A DNA stretch of 10,189 nt, taken from NCBI GenBank assembly GCA_045635785.1, contig JAZTWJ010000073.1, forward strand, positions 1-10,189, given 5' to 3'. Of this stretch, positions 1 through 5,627 are shown one piece after another (within the stretch, counting starts at the first letter, position 1; every line of letters starts with the position of its first letter). This DNA comes from Flemingiibacterium sp045635785 (GTDB lineage: Bacteria > Bacillota > Clostridia > Oscillospirales > CAG-272). The notes under the pieces were generated by a model. That model did no database searches and was not told the DNA's origin. It was given only the letters and a program-made list of their open reading frames with translations. The translations under genes were made by a program, and so were the position numbers.

Positions 1-118
1 CGTATTTATTGAATGAAGTGAAACGCCCCCCCCCCGGTTTGGTGGGCGGTCGATTTGTTTACAGTTGATTCACGGTTTCTTATGATTTGTTACAAACAAA
101 GTTTGCGAAATTTTAAGT

Positions 119-152
119 TTGTTCACGCATTTTTACGCAGATATGATATAAT
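119..152 (+). promoter_or_regulatory. Extended -10 promoter for ispD
   Basis: A consensus TATAAT sits at 147-152, preceded by TG at 144-145, giving the extended -10 form TGATATAAT. The -35 region is poor (TTGTTC at 119-124 or TTCACG at 122-127, both with long spacing), as is common when TGn is present. Transcription would start near 159, leaving a leader of about 30 nt that contains the AAAGGAG ribosome site at 174-180. Promoter function is inferred from motif match only. Confidence 0.7.
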
Positions 153-189
153 AGTATGTAGAAAGAAATGAACAAAGGAGCGTCAAGCC

Positions 190-948
190 ATGCAGATCTC
201 CGCAAAAGATATCGCCGCACTCCTGCGAACCCTTTCGCGCACGGCGAACAAGCCGCATTTTACATCGGCAATCATCGCTGCCGCAGGACGCGGCACGCGC
301 ATGCAAGATCCCGACGGAAAAACCAAGCAGATGATGGAGCTTGGCGACTTGCCCGTTATCGTACACACGCTCAAAGCCTTCGAGAAATGCGCTCTTATAA
401 ACGAGATCATCGTGGTGGCGCTGAAGGACGAGCTTCCCATCTACGAGCAATACAAAGCGAAATACGGTCTAACAAAAATTGCCGCCGTGGTTTCCGGTGG
501 AGATACCCGTCAGGAATCGGTGCTGTGCGGCTTTGAAGCCATCTCGGATGCATCGGATTTTGTGGCGATCCATGATGGCGCGCGCTGTCTGATCACGCCG
601 ACGCAAATTGAAAATGTGCTGCAGGAAGCCTTTCGCAAAGGCGCCGCCACAGCCGCATGCCATGTAAACGATACGGTAAAACGTGCGAATAACAAAGGCT
701 TTATCGAAGAAACCTTAGACAGAAGCGAGCTTTGGCTGGCGCAGACACCTCAGGTGTTCAAAACCGAGGTTTACCGCGCCGCCGCTTATGTGGCAAAGGA
801 AGAAGACTTTGCCGCCACCGACGACAACATGCTGGCCGAGCATGTGGGCTTTCAGGTCAAGCTGGTGGATACGGGTACGGAAAACATCAAGATCACCACG
901 CCTGCCGACCTTGCCATTGCCGAAATCATTCTGCGCAGGCGCACATGA
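190..948 (+). CDS. ispD: 2-C-methyl-D-erythritol 4-phosphate cytidylyltransferase (IspD)
   Basis: IspD joins CTP and 2-C-methyl-D-erythritol 4-phosphate to form CDP-ME and pyrophosphate, the third step of the cytosolic MEP route to isoprenoid precursors. The 252-residue product shows the nucleotide-binding signature AAAGRGTRM (residues 30-38), a nearby Lys-rich segment (K44, K46), GGDTRQESV (103-111), HDGAR (128-132) and a late TPQVF motif, all typical of the family. The ATG at 190 is supported by AAAGGAG ending 9 nt upstream. About 24 residues precede the first conserved strand, longer than the E. coli enzyme; as I recall, clostridial homologues often carry such an extension. ispF does not follow: the gene is monocistronic, with its own extended -10 promoter and a hairpin terminator. 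It ends in a double stop, TGA TAA. The identification is firm. Confidence 0.95.
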   Translation: MQISAKDIAALLRTLSRTANKPHFTSAIIAAAGRGTRMQDPDGKTKQMMELGDLPVIVHTLKAFEKCALINEIIVVALKDELPIYEQYKAKYGLTKIAAVVSGGDTRQESVLCGFEAISDASDFVAIHDGARCLITPTQIENVLQEAFRKGAATAACHVNDTVKRANNKGFIEETLDRSELWLAQTPQVFKTEVYRAAAYVAKEEDFAATDDNMLAEHVGFQVKLVDTGTENIKITTPADLAIAEIILRRRT

Positions 949-960
949 TAAAAACAAAAT

Positions 961-994
961 GGGTGTTGCACCTCAAGTGCAACACCCTCTTTTT
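961..994 (+). terminator. Bidirectional intrinsic terminator between ispD and the Asn-rich gene
   Basis: A perfect 11-bp stem (GGGTGTTGCAC at 961-971 pairing with 977-987) closes a 5-nt loop, CTCAA. On the + strand it is followed by TCTTTTT, ending ispD transcription. On the - strand the bases beyond the stem read ATTTTGTTTT, so the same hairpin can terminate the convergent gene whose stop lies at 1007. Seen directly; function follows from the standard rho-independent model. Confidence 0.92.
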
Positions 995-1006
995 CATGCC
1001 GGCTAT

Positions 1007-1207
1007 TTAGAAGTTTTCGCTCTCATAGCGGTTGCTGTTCTGATTTTTGTTTTGGTTCTTGTTCTGATTGGAATTCTGGTTGGAATTCTGGTTGGAATTC
1101 TGGTTGGAATTCTGGTTAGAATTCTTATTGGAATTCTGGTTAGAATTCTTATTGGAGTTCTGGTTGGAATTCTGATTCTGCTGATTCTGATTTCTTTCGC
1201 TGTTCAT
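1007..1207 (-). CDS. Small Asn/Gln/Ser/Lys repeat protein, possibly spore-associated
   Basis: A 66-residue, highly hydrophilic protein. Residues 11-58 are twelve tandem tetrapeptides of the form N-(Q/K)-N-(S/K), and Asn makes up 29 of 66 residues. There is no Cys, Trp, His or signal peptide, and the only aromatic residues are Tyr61 and the C-terminal Phe66. The start at 1207 (MNSERNQ) was chosen over an in-frame ATG eight codons upstream because AAGGAG (1221 to 1216) lies 8 nt before it. The product should be disordered and soluble. Its composition recalls gamma-type small acid-soluble spore proteins (SspE), which are Asn/Gln-rich amino-acid stores, and a sigma-G/F-like promoter lies upstream; a spore role is my inference, since no family motif was recognised. 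The gene has a good ribosome site, a plausible promoter and a terminator, so I consider it real despite low complexity. Confidence 0.72.
   Translation of the reverse strand: MNSERNQNQQNQNSNQNSNKNSNQNSNKNSNQNSNQNSNQNSNQNSNQNKNQNKNQNSNRYESENF
1034..1177 (-). repeat. 12-bp minisatellite, twelve units, inside the Asn-rich gene
   Basis: Twelve 12-bp units run from 1034 to 1177. The nine at 1070-1177 are closely alike, with + strand consensus GGAATTCTGGTT; most of them contain a GAATTC hexamer, so that site recurs every 12 bp. Variants are AGAATTCTTATT at 1118 and 1142 and GGAGTTCTGGTT at 1154. The three units at 1034-1069 are more diverged. Each unit encodes one N-(Q/K)-N-(S/K) tetrapeptide on the - strand, so unit gain or loss keeps the reading frame. 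Confidence 0.93.
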
Positions 1208-1214
1208 GACAAAA

Positions 1215-1225
1215 TCTCCTTTTTC
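1215..1225 (-). promoter_or_regulatory. Ribosome binding site fixing the start of the Asn-rich protein
   Basis: The - strand reads AAAAAGGAGA here, 8 nt before the ATG at 1207. The spacing is ideal for that start and rules against the upstream in-frame ATG at 1231, which lies before the site. Confidence 0.85.
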
Positions 1226-1283
1226 ATACATAAATTCAAGATTTCAAATGCAATCTCGGATTCCACATGAAATCTTACGAATA

Positions 1284-1314
1284 AAGTATCTGCAAAAAGC
1301 GCGGGGATTATTCA
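1284..1314 (-). promoter_or_regulatory. Possible sigma-G/sigma-F type forespore promoter
   Basis: On the - strand TGAATA (1314 to 1309) matches the sigma-G -35 consensus exactly, and GATACTT (1290 to 1284) follows after 18 nt, matching 5 of 7 positions of the -10 form CATACTA. It lies about 75 nt ahead of the Asn-rich gene. No good sigma-A promoter was seen in this gap. The consensus is from B. subtilis forespore genes; use here is an inference from motif and spacing alone, and chance matches in AT-rich DNA are possible. Confidence 0.4.
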
Positions 1315-1360
1315 CGCGAATTTCATGAAGTTCAGCAGCATGCAGCATACAGAAATTTCC

Positions 1361-1394
1361 AAAAAAACACTGCCCCCGCGTTTGCGGAAGGCAG
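1361..1394 (-). terminator. Intrinsic terminator of the sugar-ABC ATPase gene
   Basis: Reading the - strand, CTGCC and CCGC pair with GCGG and GGCAG around an AAAC loop, with a small internal loop in the stem, and a run of seven T follows after TG (1367 to 1361). It begins about 25 nt past the stop at 1420, where an intrinsic terminator is expected. Confidence 0.8.
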
Positions 1395-1419
1395 CGATTC
1401 TTTTAATGTAGATTCACAA

Positions 1420-2535
1420 TTAGTGAACGATGCATCTTTCAGTATCCTTATCGAAGATATGGAGTCTGGAGATGTCGAGAGCAACCTTGATAGCGTCGCC
1501 TGCTCTTGCGGTAGAACGGGAGGAAACGCGAGCGGTCAGGCTCTGCTCCTCGTCTGCAGCGAGGTACAGGAAAATCTCGTTACCCATAAGCTCGGTAACG
1601 TCAACGTTGCAGGAGATAACGCTCTCAGCCATGCTGGAGAGGTACATCGGCTCGTCGTGAATGCACTCGGGGCGCAGACCTGCGATAACTTCCTTGCCGA
1701 TATAATCCTTCAGAGCGGGGTTGTTTGCCTTATCGGAGGGCAGCTTGATGGAGTTGCCTGCGAATTCAACGTAAACATCCTCGCCGTTCTTAACGAGCTT
1801 GGAGTTGATGAAGTTCATCTGAGGTGTGCCGATAAAGCCTGCAACGAAGATGTTGCAAGGAGAATCGTACAGATTCTGAGGAGAGTCAACCTGCTGAATC
1901 AAACCGTCCTTCATAACGACGATTCTGGTAGCCATGGTCATAGCCTCGACCTGGTCATGGGTAACGTAGATAAAGGTGGTACCCAGTCTCTTATGAAGCT
2001 TGGTAAGCTCGGTTCTCATCGCAGCACGGAGCTTTGCGTCCAGGTTGGACAGCGGCTCGTCGAGGAGGAATACCTTCGGATCACGGACGATCGCACGACC
2101 GAGCGCAACACGCTGCTTCTGACCGCCGGACAGAGCCTTCGGCTTTCTGTCGAGCAGGTGGGTGATATCAAGAATGCGGGCTGCTTCTTCAACCTTGCGC
2201 TTGATTTCTTCCTTGGGAGTCTTGCGGAGCTTCAGACCGAATGCCATGTTATCGAACACGGACATATGGGGGTACAGAGCGTAGTTCTGGAATACCATCG
2301 CGATATCTCTGTCCTTAGGAGCAACGTCGTTTACCAGCTTGTCGCCGATGAACAGTTCGCCCTCGGTGATTTCTTCCAGACCTGCGATCATACGCAGAGT
2401 GGTGGACTTACCGCAACCGGAAGGACCGACGAAAATGATAAATTCCTTGTCCTTGATCTCCAGGGAGAAGTCGGATACAGCGGTAACGCCGCCCGGATAC
2501 TTCTTATAGATATGCTTTAAGGATAAGCTTGCCAT
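1420..2535 (-). CDS. ugpC: Sugar ABC transporter ATP-binding protein, MsmK/UgpC family
   Basis: This cytoplasmic ATPase of 371 residues powers carbohydrate importers of the CUT1 type. All motifs are intact: Walker A GPSGCGKST (37-45), Q-loop Gln83, signature LSGGQKQR (135-142), Walker B FLLDEP (156-161), D-loop NLD (164-166) and switch His193. Residues from about 235 to the end form the MOBE/TOBE-type regulatory domain typical of MalK, UgpC and MsmK, so the protein is full length. The ATG at 2535 is supported by AGGAGGAA (2552 to 2545) 9 nt upstream. The gene stands alone, with its own promoter and terminator and no permease or binding protein adjacent. In Gram-positive bacteria such orphan ATPases (MsmK, MsmX) serve several transporters, and that is the likely role here. 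The precise choice among ugpC, msmK and msmX names is uncertain; the family is not. Confidence 0.93.
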   Translation of the reverse strand: MASLSLKHIYKKYPGGVTAVSDFSLEIKDKEFIIFVGPSGCGKSTTLRMIAGLEEITEGELFIGDKLVNDVAPKDRDIAMVFQNYALYPHMSVFDNMAFGLKLRKTPKEEIKRKVEEAARILDITHLLDRKPKALSGGQKQRVALGRAIVRDPKVFLLDEPLSNLDAKLRAAMRTELTKLHKRLGTTFIYVTHDQVEAMTMATRIVVMKDGLIQQVDSPQNLYDSPCNIFVAGFIGTPQMNFINSKLVKNGEDVYVEFAGNSIKLPSDKANNPALKDYIGKEVIAGLRPECIHDEPMYLSSMAESVISCNVDVTELMGNEIFLYLAADEEQSLTARVSSRSTARAGDAIKVALDISRLHIFDKDTERCIVH

Positions 2536-2608
2536 TGTGTTAATTTCCTCCTAAAAATATAAGTAAACCTGTGTTGTCTCGCTCGGAGAGTCTATTTCAA
2601 CGTATATT

Positions 2609-2637
2609 ATTGTATCAGATTTTCTCCAAAAAAGGAA
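2609..2637 (-). promoter_or_regulatory. Extended -10 promoter for the sugar-ABC ATPase gene
   Basis: The - strand reads TGATACAAT at 2617 to 2609, an extended -10 with one mismatch to TATAAT. The -35 position (2637 to 2632, TTCCTT) is weak. The start would be near 2602, giving a leader of about 65 nt before the ATG at 2535. Motif match only. Confidence 0.5.
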
Positions 2638-2933
2638 GAGTCAATCTCCCAAAATTTCGCCATAGATTTTGTAAGCTATGCACAAGTAATTTCTGTAAAA
2701 CTGCGTCGAGGGCGAGATTTTCTTTTTTCTGTTTTAATTTATTAAAGATTTCCGCCCGCCGTTTTCATTCTCTCGAGGGTGTCGGAGCGGAATTTTCCGT
2801 CAGCTTTCACAAGAACTGCCCTCTCAAGCCCTTTCGCACGACGGCAGATCGAGGCTCGTCTGCACTTTCAATCCGTCCCACACACGGTTTGACCGTCGAA
2901 CAAAGCGCGCAAACCTTTTTAACCATTAAAGAA
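2618..2933 (-). other. Gene-free stretch with a nearly open minus frame (degenerate gene or dispersed repeat?)
   Basis: About 400 bp (2536-2933) lie between the ATPase start and the stop of the DUF4097-like gene. The part next to the ATPase holds its ribosome site and promoter. In the rest, one - strand frame stays open except for TGA codons at 2809-2807 and 2767-2765, and it ends at a third TGA at 2617-2615. The segment between the second and third stops would encode about 49 residues with a protein-like mix. No ATG with a ribosome site starts any of these pieces, and no family was recognised. A short bulged hairpin (GCAGA/TCTGC arms) lies at 2844-2863 and lacks a T tract. It may be a decayed coding fragment, a repeated intergenic element, or chance. 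The + strand 122-codon frame here has no ribosome site and is not credited. Confidence 0.35.
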
Positions 2934-3845
2934 TCATGAGGCGGGTGCTGTAATGCTGCGAAGTGTGATATCTCCCGTTCCAACAGTAATATCAATGAAA
3001 TCCGTGGTGGGGAGACTCATGTTTTCAAAAAAGCCGCCGATGTCCTCGTCCGCATACAGGATCCTGCCCTTGTCTGCGGAAAGCCGCATATTATACCGTT
3101 CGATTCCGTACGGATTTGCGTGGTGCAGACTGCCGTTCTCAATGACCGCCTCCATTTGACGGACCTCGCAGTCAAGACTTGCGCTTCCCTTTTTCATTTC
3201 CAGCTTCAGATTGTTGATAACGCTATCCTTTACCGATACGTCGCCGTTTTCCACGATGGCATATAACAGCGATTCGGTGGAAATGTCGCTCACGTTCAGA
3301 TCGCCCTCGCCGATCTTCACATTAAAATCGGTTCGGAACGTGCTCTTTTGAATGGACACCTCGCCCAACTCCGTCTGACAGTCGATGACATTCACCGGAA
3401 ACTCGTCGCAGAGATATACATTGATGATTCTTTCGCGATCCATGATGTTGTAATAGTTGATCAGGCTCCGCAGACCCTTGAAATTCATCACCACCGAGGT
3501 CAGTCCCTCAAACGATGTGAAGTCAGTGTTGTTGCCAATCGTCAAATTGCGGTTGGCGGCGGAAAATTCATACATTCCGTCGGGGAAGTTGATGATTTCC
3601 ACATAAGGCTTCGCCGCGCCGCCGATGATATGAACCGATGCATCCTTGACATCCACCGTGATCTTTCCGATGCTGTCCGCATCGTATTCGTAGGTATATA
3701 CATGATTGCCAATGTCATCGGAGTTGCCGACGGTCAGAGAGATGCCCTCCGACGCCGCCATTTGCTTGGCAACGCCCATTGCGGCAAAGCCGCAGATCAC
3801 CAGCACTACGGACAATATTAAGAAAATGACAGAGGTTGGCTTCAC
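2934..3845 (-). CDS. DUF4097-like beta-strand repeat envelope protein
   Basis: A 303-residue protein with one N-terminal hydrophobic segment (about residues 5-27), acting as signal anchor or signal peptide. The remainder, presumably outside the membrane, is rich in short alternating strands of the kind seen in DUF4097 putative adhesin/beta-helix proteins, for example VKIGEGDLNVSDI, VENGDVSVKDS and VGTGDITLRS. Molecular function is unknown; such proteins often accompany DUF1700 membrane proteins. The start codon is GTG at 3845, overlapping the TGA of the upstream gene as GTGA, with AAGGAG 11 nt before it, so the two are translationally coupled. No convincing terminator follows the stop. The family call is from fold pattern and context rather than a diagnostic motif. 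Confidence 0.8.
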   Translation of the reverse strand: MKPTSVIFLILSVVLVICGFAAMGVAKQMAASEGISLTVGNSDDIGNHVYTYEYDADSIGKITVDVKDASVHIIGGAAKPYVEIINFPDGMYEFSAANRNLTIGNNTDFTSFEGLTSVVMNFKGLRSLINYYNIMDRERIINVYLCDEFPVNVIDCQTELGEVSIQKSTFRTDFNVKIGEGDLNVSDISTESLLYAIVENGDVSVKDSVINNLKLEMKKGSASLDCEVRQMEAVIENGSLHHANPYGIERYNMRLSADKGRILYADEDIGGFFENMSLPTTDFIDITVGTGDITLRSITAPAS

Positions 3846-4702
3846 AGCTTTGCACTCTCCTTCTTCAAATAATTAAACAGAACGGCAAGCCGCTTAATCA
3901 CATATCCGAACAGACGGCCGACCAGTCGAACCAGCAACGGAAGCAATCGGACCGCAACGTTATACAGCAGAATATCGACAAACAGCACACTGCCGGCAAT
4001 GATCACACCAAGTCCGATCTCGTAAAGTCCCACCGCAGGCACATTGAACATCTGAACAACACCGTAAATGATGCCCACCAGCGATGCCGCGGAGCCCGCC
4101 GCCGCCAGCACAACGATGCCTGCCACAATGCCGATGATCAGCGCAAACAGCCCTATCCAAGCCGCGGCAAAAACCGACAGCGCCAGCAATGCCAGCGGAG
4201 CTGTCACGGGAATGCTGGCTGCAAACAGCACCCAGAACATGGCATTCCCCGGCACGCTCTCTGTCTCCACATAGTCGGGAAGCCTGCTTGCCGTTTCATC
4301 GGAAGGATAGTCGGGAAGTCGGCTTGCCGCCTCATCGGAGACTTCGCTTCCCCCGTCTGCAGCGACCTCTGTCTCATTGATCGGAAGCATCCCTGTGGGA
4401 GCATCTTCTACCAGCTCGTATTCGTCCGAAGCATCAGGCTCGGGCGCAATGGTCCCAAGCGTCATGGTGCGTTCGGCAAAACGGTTGATCTCGTCATACC
4501 GTTCGCTGATCTGCGCGGCAATGTTGTCCGCCAGCGCATCAACATCGTTGAGCATCTCTGAGTTGACTCTGTTCGGATCGTTTGCCATACGGTCGTAAAA
4601 GCGGTCGAAGCGTTCCAAATACGGACGAATGTCAAGCTCGCTTACTCCGCGCGAAAGCAGCGCGTCATTCAGCCTTTCAAGAAAGCTTTGCTTGTCTGTC
4701 AT
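3842..4702 (-). CDS. DUF1700-like integral membrane protein
   Basis: A 286-residue protein in three parts. Residues 1 to about 75 form a charged helical domain (MTDKQSFLERLNDAL..., FDRFYDRM) like that of DUF1700 proteins. An acidic Asp/Glu/Ser/Pro-rich linker of about 70 residues follows and contains an imperfect 12-residue repeat around ASRLPDY. The C-terminal half has three or four strongly hydrophobic segments and a basic tail. The start at 4702 was chosen because it begins the DUF1700-like helix and has AGGAGGG (4722 to 4716) 13 nt upstream; a longer open frame continues into the antisense of trmB but has no ribosome site. The next gene overlaps its stop by four bases. DUF1700 genes usually follow a PadR-type regulator; none is present. 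The function of the family is not established; envelope stress or membrane signalling is only a guess. Confidence 0.82.
   Translation of the reverse strand: MTDKQSFLERLNDALLSRGVSELDIRPYLERFDRFYDRMANDPNRVNSEMLNDVDALADNIAAQISERYDEINRFAERTMTLGTIAPEPDASDEYELVEDAPTGMLPINETEVAADGGSEVSDEAASRLPDYPSDETASRLPDYVETESVPGNAMFWVLFAASIPVTAPLALLALSVFAAAWIGLFALIIGIVAGIVVLAAAGSAASLVGIIYGVVQMFNVPAVGLYEIGLGVIIAGSVLFVDILLYNVAVRLLPLLVRLVGRLFGYVIKRLAVLFNYLKKESAKL
4271..4339 (-). repeat. Two-copy 36-bp tandem repeat in the DUF1700-like linker
   Basis: Two 33-bp copies (4271-4303 and 4307-4339) are spaced 36 bp apart and match at 29 of 33 positions. They encode two copies of a 12-residue unit ending in ASRLPDY within the acidic linker. 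The frame is kept, so this looks like a simple in-frame duplication in a flexible region. Confidence 0.85.
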
Positions 4703-4770
4703 GTGGTGATACCCACCCTCCTGTAAAATTTCTGCGAAAATTTTTTCAAATGTATTCCATCTGTCGCAAA

Positions 4771-4799
4771 TATATGTTATAATATAGGAAACTGTCCAA
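4771..4799 (-). promoter_or_regulatory. Possible promoter for the DUF1700/DUF4097 pair
   Basis: On the - strand TTGGAC (4799 to 4794) and CATATA (4776 to 4771) are separated by 17 nt. The start would be near 4764, about 60 nt before the ATG at 4702. It overlaps the extended -10 of the divergent trmB promoter almost completely, so the two could compete for polymerase. The -10 is weak, hence low confidence. Confidence 0.4.
4775..4783 (+). promoter_or_regulatory. Extended -10 promoter for trmB
   Basis: The + strand reads TGTTATAAT, a perfect -10 (4778-4783) with TG one base upstream. No clear -35 is present (TTCCAT at 4755-4760 at 17-bp spacing). The start would be near 4790, giving a leader of about 94 nt with potential secondary structure at 4805-4846. 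Confidence 0.65.
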
Positions 4800-4804
4800 A
4801 GAAA

Positions 4805-4846
4805 AGCGGTCGAGCGGCGCATCGCAGGCGATGCAACCATCCCGCT
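4805..4846 (+). other. Nested hairpin in the trmB leader
   Basis: An inner 6-bp stem GCATCG (4819-4824) with CGATGC (4829-4834) and loop CAGG lies inside an outer pairing of AGCGG (4805-4809) with CCGCT (4842-4846). A second AGCGG at 4813-4817 could pair with the same CCGCT, giving two alternative folds. It does not match any riboswitch class I know, and the following ACTATATATTTT is only a weak T-rich tail. Confidence 0.4.
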
Positions 4847-4883
4847 ACTATATATTTTAACAGAAAAGGATGCAAATTGCAAT

Positions 4884-5531
<648 letters not shown>

Positions 5532-5560
5532 CGCCTCTGCTTCCTTTGACGTAATCTCAA

Positions 5561-5583
5561 CCGTTTTTGTTCCCAAAAAACGG
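5561..5583 (+). other. Hairpin between trmB and the lipoprotein gene
   Basis: CCGTTTTT (5561-5568) pairs with AAAAACGG (5576-5583) around a 7-nt loop. The T run lies inside the stem and no T tract follows, so it is not a standard terminator. It could be a weak attenuator or an mRNA end stabiliser; no role is shown. Confidence 0.35.
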
Positions 5584-5627
5584 CAAGATCGAATATAAAT
5601 CCCCGCAAAGAAAGGATCCTCCCTTCC

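Noticed and set aside
1..50. Terminator for a gene upstream of the window at the C run
   Set aside because: Only a 5-bp CGCCC/GGGCG pairing with a long loop can be drawn, and no proper T tract follows.
788..1270. Hydrophobic Ile/Leu/Val/Gly repeat frame on the + strand across the minisatellite
   Set aside because: It starts inside ispD, crosses a strong terminator and has no ribosome site. The membrane-like repeats are just the complement of the N-Q-N-S units.
1423..2520. Open frame of 365 codons on the + strand opposite the ATPase gene
   Set aside because: It mirrors the ATPase gene almost end to end, has no ribosome site or recognisable family, and the - strand product has every ABC motif. 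Its openness follows from codon bias on the real strand.
2618..2809. TGA recoding (selenocysteine or code change) to join the minus-frame pieces
   Set aside because: TGA serves as the normal stop of the isomerase and DUF1700-like genes, no SECIS-like hairpin is evident after these codons, and no start with a ribosome site opens the frame.
2571..2939. Open frame of 122 codons on the + strand in the gene-free stretch
   Set aside because: There is no ribosome site, the residue mix is rich in Arg, Ser and Phe without any motif, and it runs through the ATPase promoter region and into the end of the DUF4097-like gene.
3836..4561. Open frame of 241 codons on the + strand opposite the DUF1700-like gene
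   Set aside because: It is rich in His, Arg, Gln and Cys in a way typical of antisense translation, and it has no ribosome site; the opposite strand encodes clear membrane segments.
4805..4846. Known riboswitch upstream of trmB
   Set aside because: The stem arrangement and loop sequences do not match any class I can recall, and trmB is not a usual riboswitch target.
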